Origin: Anaerolineaceae bacterium UBA6086
GTDB lineage: Bacteria; Chloroflexota; Anaerolineae; Anaerolineales; Anaerolineaceae
Length of the DNA stretch: 24,777 nt
Direction: 5' to 3'
NCBI GenBank assembly: GCA_002436005.1
Contig: DIXG01000052.1
Location: 1-24,777, forward strand
Shown: in pieces, positions 7,281 through 14,174 of the stretch
Layout of the letters: each line of letters begins with the position of its first letter
Numbering within the stretch: position 1 is the stretch's first letter
Notes under the pieces: generated by a model
Seen by the model: only the letters and a program-made list of their open reading frames with translations
What the model was told of the DNA's origin: nothing
Database searches by the model: none
Position numbers and translations under genes: made by a program

Positions 7281-8429
7281 CTACGGGCAGATCAACCGTT
7301 CAATCGTTGGTTTGAGTGCGCGGTAATAGATTTGCATCCCTTCGGGGGTGAGATGTACGGCGGAGTTGGTGAATTGTTCCTGGGGCACGAAATCCCACAG
7401 GTCAGCATAGTGCCATTTGGCAAATTCTGAGCGTTCAGCCAGCATCAGCCGATACTGGTCATAAGCCCAGTGCGGATAGAAGAAATTGTAACGAATGTCG
7501 CTGTTCTTGCCTTCGCTAACCAGGATGGGTTCGTTAATGACCAGAATGGGCACAGCCCCTGCCATCTCAGCGCCGGCGTGCAAGACGCTGGCGGCGAGGA
7601 AGGTGGGGGGAAGCAGCGGAGGCTCAACGCCCATGTAGGCATCATCATCAGCTTCAAAATTACGCTGTGCGGGGATGATATTTTCAGGGTAGGTCTGGTC
7701 AATCCCGGTTGCAGCCCAAAGGACGCCGTAAAGTTGCAGTTGGAAGGCATCGAGGATAGCCCGGCGGCGGCCAATCAGGGTTCGTTCCCAAAAGTTCGGC
7801 TCGACAAAGTGCTCCAGCTCTGTGCTGAGTGGTAGATCGTATGCTTCGATCAGGGGTTGAACACGAGCGGCGTTATTTGCCACCAGCGGCGTATCCACCT
7901 GGATTTTGATGGGGAAGGATTCAAGCGTAACAGGCCAGAGGATCAGATCAGGATCATAGGTGAGGGCTTTTTCCAGAATCATCAGATCTTTGGTGAGGGA
8001 CATACTCGGATAGGCAAGGTTATAGGCTCGAACTGGTTTTCCGCCACAGGCAGAAAGTTGATCCTGGTTGATCAGGCTGCTGAGGGTCTCTTCCGGTTTC
8101 AACAACGTGCCCCATGTGGCGCTATCGCCGATCAGGATGATTCGAAATTCATCCTCGGGTTTTGGTCTTGCGTTGATCTCGTGGCTGGCAAACATGGCTT
8201 CAAGATCGTACAGGCTCAGGTTAAAGGCTTGCTCAGTATTTTCCCCAAATGGCAGGCGGGCACGGCCAGGAAAGAGGCGATTGTAGAGTGAAATCTGACC
8301 GAGCGTGCCACTGGGCGGAATTAACCCTACAACAAAGTTGAGCGCAAGGAATAGGAGCAGTGCTTTGATCAGCACGTTCCGGATGAATCTGGCTGTGTTT
8401 CGATTTTGTCCCGAAGTTTGTTCTGTCAT
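7281..8429 (-). CDS. Membrane-anchored SGNH-fold protein (DltD-like)
   Basis: A 382-residue protein with one N-terminal membrane helix (about 17-37) and an extracytoplasmic SGNH-hydrolase-like domain. The nucleophile block is ILIGDSATWG, with Ser103 as the expected catalytic serine. The C-terminal block reads FTNSAVHLTPEG with His359; the Asp that normally accompanies this His is not obvious (Asn355 and Ser356 stand nearby). The layout of N-terminal anchor plus SGNH domain is that of DltD, the outer transferase that receives the acyl group in teichoic acid D-alanylation. It follows the SGNH lipoprotein gene by 12 bases and precedes the carrier protein gene. I infer that it places the acyl group on an envelope polymer. 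Overall similarity to DltD itself is not obvious beyond the fold and layout. Confidence 0.75.
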   Translation of the reverse strand: MTEQTSGQNRNTARFIRNVLIKALLLFLALNFVVGLIPPSGTLGQISLYNRLFPGRARLPFGENTEQAFNLSLYDLEAMFASHEINARPKPEDEFRIILIGDSATWGTLLKPEETLSSLINQDQLSACGGKPVRAYNLAYPSMSLTKDLMILEKALTYDPDLILWPVTLESFPIKIQVDTPLVANNAARVQPLIEAYDLPLSTELEHFVEPNFWERTLIGRRRAILDAFQLQLYGVLWAATGIDQTYPENIIPAQRNFEADDDAYMGVEPPLLPPTFLAASVLHAGAEMAGAVPILVINEPILVSEGKNSDIRYNFFYPHWAYDQYRLMLAERSEFAKWHYADLWDFVPQEQFTNSAVHLTPEGMQIYYRALKPTIERLICP

Positions 8430-8441
8430 TTTAGTTTCATT

Positions 8442-9437
8442 CTAATCATCCAATTCCAGCAATTGCCGATGGACCTGGTCAAGCACCTCGAGGGCGGACA
8501 GGTTGCGCACGTCCCAGCCCTCACTTCTCAGGTATTCGTCGTCGCGATTCTTATCCAAGCCCATATTGGGCAGATGTTTGACGGCTGCCCAAAAGTTCCA
8601 CAGGGGCAGATGATTGTCATAGGCTGCCTGAGCCATTGCCAGGTTACGGCTGTGATCGCCTTCCATGTTATCGGCTTTGGTTGAAAGAATGGGAATGACG
8701 CCATTTTCCAGCAAGATATCGATGATTTGCTGGAGGTAATTGCGGTAGTCTTCAGGCGATGAGGAGGGGTGCCAGTTTGTCCCAAGGCTGATCAACACGA
8801 TGGAGGGGTTGTTCAGGCGAATTTCGCAGGCTACCGGCGTTTCGGTCTTACCGCAGATTTCGGGATCGTTCCAGCGCGGGTTGAGTGCGCCAGGCGCTGT
8901 GAGACCGTTCTTGACGGTGATGCTGCGGTGCTCAAATGAGCCGGCATACCAGTCGATAGTTTCCTGTAAATGCACCTGGTCTTGAGTGAGGGAATAACGT
9001 CCCTCATCATAAATGCTCAGGAAGTAGGTGGGTGAACTCTGGCAATCGCCAATCACTGAAAAAACGTGGGGGTCTCTGCCCAGGGATTGTCCCTTTCGAT
9101 AAATTGCCATCATTTCAGGGGCAAGATCGGGAAGGATCGGCCAATACTGCCAGCTTTCAGGCCTGGGGCGCAGGTCAGGCAGCGCTGTTGCGGTGGGTGT
9201 GGAGATGTCTGTGGAGGGTGCCTCACCTGCCTGGTTGAAGTCAGGCGCGGGTTGTGTGGTGGGAGGGGCTCCTGGCGTTTTGGTCCTGGGCAGTTCGATT
9301 ATTTGTGTGGGGGCGCCGGTGCCGGGTTCTTGCACTGATGCGCACGCACCCAGGAGGAGCAACAGGAGGATCAGGCTGATCATGCAGATAAGCGTGGATC
9401 TTCGAAAGTTGCCCGCCAGAGAATGCTGTTTACTCAT
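8442..9437 (-). CDS. SGNH-fold lipoprotein with altered catalytic residues
   Basis: The start is set at ATG 9437 because it overlaps the stop of the MBOAT gene in an ATGA arrangement and leads straight into a lipoprotein signal (MSKQHSLAGN, hydrophobic run, LLGAC with Cys32). An upstream frame extension is not needed. The 331-residue product has a Thr/Pro-rich linker to about residue 90, then an SGNH-like domain. Block I reads VIGDCQS, so the usual catalytic Ser is Cys132, while block III GTNWH (Asn221) is kept. Where the family normally has Asp-x-x-His, the sequence reads DDEYLR (299-304), so the His looks replaced by Tyr302. It is therefore either a Cys-based variant or a non-catalytic partner of the neighbouring membrane SGNH protein. 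Two further cysteines (195, 204) may form a disulfide. Confidence 0.75.
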   Translation of the reverse strand: MSKQHSLAGNFRRSTLICMISLILLLLLLGACASVQEPGTGAPTQIIELPRTKTPGAPPTTQPAPDFNQAGEAPSTDISTPTATALPDLRPRPESWQYWPILPDLAPEMMAIYRKGQSLGRDPHVFSVIGDCQSSPTYFLSIYDEGRYSLTQDQVHLQETIDWYAGSFEHRSITVKNGLTAPGALNPRWNDPEICGKTETPVACEIRLNNPSIVLISLGTNWHPSSSPEDYRNYLQQIIDILLENGVIPILSTKADNMEGDHSRNLAMAQAAYDNHLPLWNFWAAVKHLPNMGLDKNRDDEYLRSEGWDVRNLSALEVLDQVHRQLLELDD

Positions 9438-10864
9438 GAGCCGATTCCAAATAATTTGGCAAAGGTAGCCAAAGCCAGGCTGGTGGTGGGCAGGGCGAAC
9501 CACACCCATCCCAGGCTGACGAACAGGAAGGTAAGGAGGATGCCGCTCACTTTAAAGATGCCGGTTAGAGTGGGGCGGTTCTGCGTCAGCTCCGCCACTT
9601 TGGGTCCGGCAAATGCGCTCCAGCGGTTATGAACAAACAGGCCAATGCCATGCCAAGCCCCCCAGATCAGAAAGTTGCGCGTTACGCCATGCCACAGGCC
9701 AATCACCAGCATGGTGAGCATCTGGGTGATGAAGATGATCAGGGGCGCTGAAAGCTTGTCCTCTTTACGCAAGGCGCGGGTGAGCGGGAAAAAGAGGTAA
9801 CTGCGCACCCACTGGGTGAGGGTCATATGCCAGCTGTTCCAAAACAGCGCCAAATTGGGTTTGCGGTAGGGTTGATTGAAATTCTCTGGGAGCTGAAACC
9901 CCAGCAGCATCCCGGTGCCAATAGCAATGTCGGTGTAGCCGGCGAAATCAAAGAAGATTTGGAAGGCATAGGCAATCAGCATCACCCACAACCAGCCGGA
10001 GGTTTGAACCTGCTGGGCGTTTGTCCCAGAAAGGGCAATCAGCGCGAGCGCATCGGCAAGGATGAACTTGCGGAACAACCCGATTGCCAGCCGTTCGCCG
10101 CTCTGCAGCAGCTCGCCGGAGTGGAGAGGCTGCGGGCTGTTCAGGTCTTTGCGAAAGCGCTGCAGGCGATCCAGGGGACCTGCCATGAACGCCGGGAAGA
10201 AGATGGTGTATACCAGGTATTCCCCCAGCTCGATGTGATCAAGGCGTCCGTTGATTTTATCCAGCAGCGTGTGAATCAATCGAAAGGCAACATAGGAAAA
10301 CCCCAACCAGCCCAGATCAGTTGACTGGGTCAGGGCAAGGTCCTGCCCCATCAGGTTGCGCAACCCCAGGCTGGCGTAATATGAGAGAAGCGGTGTCTTC
10401 AGGATGAGAAAAAGGATCAACAGGAGAAGCATGCCCATACCAATCAGGGTTTCTGAAGGTGGGGTGAAGCGAACAAGCAGATAAGTGATCAGCGTAAAAC
10501 CCAAAAGGACCAGCAAAACCAGGTGGAATTGCGGGGGTCGAGTGGCAGTGACCAGGCCTTCAAGACTGATAAAGCGGGTGAGCCCAATTGAAAGCACGGT
10601 AAGAAGCGTCAGCCCGGCAGCCAGCCAATTGCTGCGCAGTAAAAGCTGCTCACTTCCAGAAGATAGCGCCCAGGTAAGGCAAATCACGCCCAGCGTGGCG
10701 ACCGGAAACCAGAAATCCATGTTTCGAATGGGTAATGCCGGTTGAAGCCAAAAGATCATCACGATGGAGATTACCAGCAGCGCCCATTTCCGCTTTTCCC
10801 CTGGGAAGAGCACTCTGATGAGCAAGCCGGCAAGAATCAGAATGAGAATTTTGAACAAGGACAT
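9434..10864 (-). CDS. MBOAT-family membrane acyltransferase (DltB/AlgI-like)
   Basis: A 476-residue polytopic membrane protein. The MBOAT core is seen in FMAGPLDRLQRF (about 226-237), FDFAGYTDIAIG (about 305-316), FWNSWHMTLTQWVR (about 341-354) and the active-site region GLWHGVTRNFLIWGAWHGIG (about 389-408), with His392 the likely catalytic His. These motifs match the branch that includes DltB and alginate acetyltransferase AlgI, which move acyl groups across the membrane from an intracellular thioester. The first 150 or so residues add extra membrane helices not needed in DltB. Its ATG directly abuts the TAA of the upstream microprotein, with AGGGG six bases upstream inside that gene, and its stop overlaps the SGNH lipoprotein start. 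The C-terminus (LFGIGS) carries no Tyr shuttle motif. Confidence 0.9.
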   Translation of the reverse strand: MSLFKILILILAGLLIRVLFPGEKRKWALLVISIVMIFWLQPALPIRNMDFWFPVATLGVICLTWALSSGSEQLLLRSNWLAAGLTLLTVLSIGLTRFISLEGLVTATRPPQFHLVLLVLLGFTLITYLLVRFTPPSETLIGMGMLLLLILFLILKTPLLSYYASLGLRNLMGQDLALTQSTDLGWLGFSYVAFRLIHTLLDKINGRLDHIELGEYLVYTIFFPAFMAGPLDRLQRFRKDLNSPQPLHSGELLQSGERLAIGLFRKFILADALALIALSGTNAQQVQTSGWLWVMLIAYAFQIFFDFAGYTDIAIGTGMLLGFQLPENFNQPYRKPNLALFWNSWHMTLTQWVRSYLFFPLTRALRKEDKLSAPLIIFITQMLTMLVIGLWHGVTRNFLIWGAWHGIGLFVHNRWSAFAGPKVAELTQNRPTLTGIFKVSGILLTFLFVSLGWVWFALPTTSLALATFAKLFGIGS

Positions 10865-10993
10865 TTAAAACCCCTGGTAGATCCATAGCGGTGCGCGATC
10901 TGCACTGAAGATGACCAGCAGCGTGATCAGAAGGCAGAGCAGCAGTGCAAAGAGGTTTTCCCTGGTGAGAATGTGTTTTCTAAGCCAGCGCAT
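10865..10993 (-). CDS. 42-residue single-pass membrane microprotein with C-terminal acyl-shuttle-like motif (DltX-like)
   Basis: The protein starts MRWLRKHILTREN and has one hydrophobic helix (LFALLLCLLITLLVIFSA, about 14-31). It ends DRAPLWIYQGF, followed by TAA that touches the MBOAT ATG. A GGGAAGA lies just before its ATG, and the upstream lipoprotein gene stops 14 bases earlier, so it sits inside a tight operon. The basic N-terminus predicts N-in/C-out topology. DltX proteins of Gram-positive dlt operons have the same size, topology and position beside DltB. They end in a hexapeptide of the FIYNEF type whose Tyr carries the acyl group between MBOAT and DltD. WIYQGF at the extreme C-terminus keeps the aromatic-Ile-Tyr-x-x-Phe pattern. 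The homology is inferred from motif, topology and context, not from an alignment. Confidence 0.8.
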   Translation of the reverse strand: MRWLRKHILTRENLFALLLCLLITLLVIFSADRAPLWIYQGF

Positions 10994-11007
10994 GAAGTCT
11001 TCCCAGC

Positions 11008-11400
11008 TTATTCATAGCCGCACAACCGCCACTCCCCACCTTCCTGAACGACCAAAAAGGTCTGGATATCCAGCGGAAACTCGCGCGCTTCACCATCATA
11101 GGTGGCTGAAATTGCGCCTTCGCAGGTTACTGTGGCGTTTTTTTCATCTGAGGAGGTCGTTTGGCAGGCAAACTCCACCAGCTCGGTTTCGACACTCATA
11201 AAGCTGTCCAGTTCCATCAACGCCATTGCCTCCCAGTCAGCGCATGAAGAATTGAGCAAGCGTTCTTGGTCTTTTTCGACCAGCGCCTGGTGATAGCGTT
11301 CAACCACCTGGGCGGGCACATCGCCGGCACCTGCGCATGCGCTGAGTGAGGTTAGCATGATGACGATGAACAGGCATACGGTAATGTATCTTAATCTCAT
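11008..11400 (-). CDS. Small lipoprotein with NTF2-like domain
   Basis: ATG 11400 is taken as the start because it opens directly into a lipoprotein signal (MRLRYITVCLFIVIMLTSLS, lipobox LSAC, Cys22). An in-frame extension upstream to 11505 has no export logic and runs into the deacetylase gene. The 130-residue product has a mature domain beginning VPAQVVERYHQALVEKD, with later FLVVQEGGEWRLCGYE. This is the pattern of small NTF2/SnoaL-like (DUF4878-type) lipoproteins, whose helical start and curved sheet often bind ligands. Cysteines at the middle and end of the domain may form disulfides. It lies 46 bases after the deacetylase and 14 bases before the microprotein, so it is likely part of the acylation operon. 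No catalytic function can be assigned. Confidence 0.75.
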   Translation of the reverse strand: MRLRYITVCLFIVIMLTSLSACAGAGDVPAQVVERYHQALVEKDQERLLNSSCADWEAMALMELDSFMSVETELVEFACQTTSSDEKNATVTCEGAISATYDGEAREFPLDIQTFLVVQEGGEWRLCGYE

Positions 11401-11446
11401 ATCAACTCGCTTCAATAAAAATTTTAAATGATCAAAAAAGTGTGTG

Positions 11447-12388
11447 CTACTGATTTGCAAGAACCTCACGGAATTGGTCCAGGGTAAATTCTCCATAGAT
11501 TTCAATGCGGTTCAGATAAAAGAGGGAATTAAAGGTATGTGTTTTTGCTTTACCCAGTCCCATGCCAGCGCGATAGCCATAATCGCTCACTTTCTGGGCG
11601 GTGAAGGGATCAATCGTTCCGTAGGGATAGGCAAAGGTGAGCACCTTAGTGGAAAGTGCATACTCGAGGTCTGTTTTTGATTGCCCAATCTCTTTGGCTA
11701 CCAGGCTGTGATTGAGGGTCATATCAAGATGTGAGTAGCCATGACTGCCAACTTCCCAACCTGCGTTGATCATTTCCTTAAGCTGTTCTGCTGTAACAAA
11801 ATCGGGTGATCCATTGATCCGATTGGCGACGATGTAAAACACCCCCGGGAAATCATAGGATTGCATGACCGGAAAAGCATTTTCATACACGCTTTGATGT
11901 CCGTCGTCAAAGGTGATGACAATCGGCTTTTCAGGCAGCTCAGCCCCTTCAAGGAGCGCTTGCAGGAATAATGAGATCGGGATGGCAGTGTAGCCCATAT
12001 CCTTCAGGGCTGCCATTTGCGATTCAAAATCAGGGAGGGAGACCTGGTAGCGGCTGGTGGAAACCTCTCCATAAACGTGATGATAGAGGAGGATTGGGGC
12101 GGTGATTTGACCAGGTTCGTTATAGACCCTCACCGGAGTTGGTGTTAACGTTAGCGTTTGGGTCAGGGTGGGTGTTGGAGTCATCGGTACTTCGGTGGCG
12201 GTGGCTGTGAGGGTGGGCAAATGGGTCGAAGTGGCGCTCGGTGCGATCGTGTGTGTTGGGTTTTGCGGTGACGTGGTTGAAGTCGCAGACTGGTTTTGGC
12301 TGATGGCGTTGCCTGGGCGGCAGCCTGTGAGGAGTAGCACACCGATAAAAACGAAGAATACTACGAATAAGTAGGATGATTTACGCAT
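11447..12388 (-). CDS. Polysaccharide deacetylase (CE4/NodB-fold) lipoprotein
   Basis: A 313-residue exported lipoprotein with signal peptide and lipobox LLTGC (Cys23). A long Thr/Pro/Ser linker (about 30-86) precedes a NodB-homology domain starting APILLYHHV. The metal site is visible as TFDDG (Asp161, Asp162) and HGYSH (His216, His220), with FAYPYG as the following motif. The YHHV opening and these motifs resemble the PgaB/IcaB-type branch, which removes N-acetyl groups from surface polysaccharides. It acts outside the cytoplasmic membrane. It is the first gene of the minus-strand run that continues into the acyltransferase genes, which suggests that deacetylation and acylation target the same polymer. 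Substrate is unknown. An AAAGAG about nine bases upstream is its likely ribosome site. Confidence 0.92.
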   Translation of the reverse strand: MRKSSYLFVVFFVFIGVLLLTGCRPGNAISQNQSATSTTSPQNPTHTIAPSATSTHLPTLTATATEVPMTPTPTLTQTLTLTPTPVRVYNEPGQITAPILLYHHVYGEVSTSRYQVSLPDFESQMAALKDMGYTAIPISLFLQALLEGAELPEKPIVITFDDGHQSVYENAFPVMQSYDFPGVFYIVANRINGSPDFVTAEQLKEMINAGWEVGSHGYSHLDMTLNHSLVAKEIGQSKTDLEYALSTKVLTFAYPYGTIDPFTAQKVSDYGYRAGMGLGKAKTHTFNSLFYLNRIEIYGEFTLDQFREVLANQ

Positions 12389-12493
12389 GCATCAACTCTT
12401 TCAACGCTGGCATCCCATCGTACTCATCGTTTGGGGCGCCGGAAAACTGCATGGATTCTTTCTGAAAAATTGATCCATAGATTAACATGCCCA

Positions 12494-12499
12494 ATTATA
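12494..12499 (-). promoter_or_regulatory. Possible -10 element for the deacetylase/acylation operon
   Basis: TATAAT on the minus strand about 105 bases before the deacetylase ATG, in an AT-rich divergent gap (12389-12619). No -35 resembling TTGACA lies at 16-18 bases, so this is a weak call. Confidence 0.3.
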
Positions 12500-12573
12500 C
12501 TCAATTTGATCTTATACCGTACGTGGAAGAAGTAAAAGTATATACACTATCATGAAATAAACTCACTCAGAAG

Positions 12574-12579
12574 TATAAT
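12574..12579 (+). promoter_or_regulatory. Possible -10 element for the TspO-like gene
   Basis: TATAAT on the plus strand, 40 bases before the chosen ATG at 12620. The matching -35 position reads CATGAA, which is poor, so only the -10 is supported. Confidence 0.35.
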
Positions 12580-12619
12580 TTGTATAAACGTGCATGCCAA
12601 TAAAGGAGAAATGTTTAAA

Positions 12620-13372
12620 ATGAAGTCTAATCGATACATTATGATAGCCAGTTTGGTGGTGGTGCTGGTGGTCAACGGCCTGGCAAACACGCTGCCTATC
12701 AACAATCAGACCACCGGTCAGGTTTCGGACCAGTTCCCCATCCTGTTCGTGCCTGCTGGATATGTCTTTTCCATCTGGGGGTTGATCTACGCAGCGTTGA
12801 TCGGCTTTTCTGTCTATTCGCTGACGCGCAAGGGGTTAGCCAACAAGCAAATTGATTCGATCACCTGGTGGTTTGTCGCCGCCAGCGCTTCGAATGCCAT
12901 CTGGATTTTCTTGTGGCATTACGAGTTGTTTGTCCTGACCCTGATCCCAATCTTTGGTTTGCTGATCAGTTTGATGGGCATTTACCTTAAGTTGGGTGTG
13001 GGTCTCCAGAAACATGATTTGACCGAGAAACTGCTGGTTGCCATGCCCTTTGGCATCTACCTCGGCTGGGCGACGGTGGCCGTTGTGGCGAATGTCTCCC
13101 AGGCTTTGTATTTTATTGGCTGGCGCGGACAGCCACTGACAGATGTCGCCTGGACGGTGATCATGCTGGCGATCGCTTCGCTGCTGGGCGTATTGATGAT
13201 CTTCCTGCGCAAAGAAATCGCCTACCCCCTGGTGCTGGTCTGGGCGTTTGTGGGCATCTGGATCAAACATGGCGGTACACCTGCCGTTGCCACGACTGCC
13301 TTGGTGGCAGCCATCCTTCTGGCGGTGCTGACGTTTGGGCGGCTCTTACTTGCAAAGAAACAAACAGCATAA
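12620..13372 (+). CDS. TspO/MBR-like (tryptophan-rich) membrane protein
   Basis: About 250 residues with six to eight membrane segments. The start is taken at ATG 12620 (MKSNRYIM), 11 bases after GGAG; ATG 12611 is only two bases from the same GGAG, and GTG 12590 would lie upstream of it. The PAGYVFSIWGLIYAALIGFS block and the Trp-rich helices that follow resemble the extended TspO/MBR-like tryptophan-rich sensory proteins. TspO proper is about 160 residues, so this is a longer relative. TspO proteins bind porphyrins and other hydrophobic ligands, but nothing here fixes a ligand. The gene stands alone between a divergent operon and a terminator. Membrane location is certain; the family name is moderately sure. 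Confidence 0.65.
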   Translation: MKSNRYIMIASLVVVLVVNGLANTLPINNQTTGQVSDQFPILFVPAGYVFSIWGLIYAALIGFSVYSLTRKGLANKQIDSITWWFVAASASNAIWIFLWHYELFVLTLIPIFGLLISLMGIYLKLGVGLQKHDLTEKLLVAMPFGIYLGWATVAVVANVSQALYFIGWRGQPLTDVAWTVIMLAIASLLGVLMIFLRKEIAYPLVLVWAFVGIWIKHGGTPAVATTALVAAILLAVLTFGRLLLAKKQTA

Positions 13373-13393
13373 CCTCATTTGAATGTTGTAAAC

Positions 13394-13424
13394 AAAAAAG
13401 ACGCCTTCTTTTGAGGGCGTCTTT
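13394..13424. terminator. Bidirectional intrinsic terminator
   Basis: AAAGACGCC (13397-13405) pairs with GGCGTCTTT (13416-13424). Extra A residues before the stem give a T6 tract on the minus strand, and a shorter T-run serves the plus strand. It lies between the converging TspO-like gene (ends 13372) and the zinc peptidase gene (ends 13462). Confidence 0.85.
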
Positions 13425-13461
13425 GCATTGGTGTGTTGGCCGTTCTATACCGTCTTCAGAA

Positions 13462-14163
13462 TCAGCGTCGGCGTTTGGAACCGCCAATCATCGATGCGAA
13501 ATAGAAAAGCTGCAGAACCGAGGTGGCGACTGCTGCCACATAGGTGAGCGCTGCAGCGTTGAGCACCTGGCTGACGCCCTTCATTTCTGTTTCAGAAGTG
13601 ACCATCCCGCTGGATTTGAGCATTTGCCGGGCGCGTTTGGATGCATTCAGCTCAACCGGCAGCGTGGCGATTGAGAAGATAGCCCCTGCAGAGAAAGCAA
13701 TGATGCCCAGCCATGCCAGGTTGCTCATCTGCAGCAGCAGCCCGATCAGGATCAGGATCCATCCCACAGAGGTGCCAATATTTACCAGCGGAACCAGTGC
13801 AGTGCGGAAGCGCATCGGGAGATAATTCTTCTGATCTTGCTGGGCATGTCCGAACTCGTGTGCTGTGATTGCCATGGCAGCAACGGTTGCACCCTCAGCG
13901 ATATCCTTTGAGAGGCTGAGCACATTGTTGCGTGGGTCGTAGTGATCTGTCAGGCGACCCGGGGTGCCTTTGAGTTCCAGATTATAAAAACCCATGTGTT
14001 CGCGCAGCCGCTGAGCGACCTGCACGCCAGAAAAACCGGATCGGTTTGGAATCCTGCTCCATTTGGAATATTTAGCATTCACATACAGCTGTGCAATCAA
14101 ACTGAGGATGATCGCAGGCAGCATGTAGATCAGGTAATTGATATTAAATGTTGGAAAAAACAT
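13462..14163 (-). CDS. YugP-like membrane zinc metallopeptidase
   Basis: A 233-residue protein with an N-terminal membrane helix (about 8-26) and the zinc-peptidase motif HEFGHAQQ (about 100-107), whose two His residues and Glu form the active site. Two or three further membrane helices lie between about 120 and 165 and near the C-terminus. The order of GFSGVQVAQRL, LTDHYDPRNNVLSLS and HEFGHA is that of the putative neutral zinc metallopeptidase family PF04298 (YugP). It ends with a basic SKRRR tail. The gene starts 11 bases after the stop of the S41 protease gene, behind a GGAAGGAAG, so both are probably one transcript. The two peptidases may act on envelope proteins together; substrates are unknown. 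Confidence 0.9.
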   Translation of the reverse strand: MFFPTFNINYLIYMLPAIILSLIAQLYVNAKYSKWSRIPNRSGFSGVQVAQRLREHMGFYNLELKGTPGRLTDHYDPRNNVLSLSKDIAEGATVAAMAITAHEFGHAQQDQKNYLPMRFRTALVPLVNIGTSVGWILILIGLLLQMSNLAWLGIIAFSAGAIFSIATLPVELNASKRARQMLKSSGMVTSETEMKGVSQVLNAAALTYVAAVATSVLQLFYFASMIGGSKRRR

Positions 14164-14174
14164 CGCTTCCTTCC

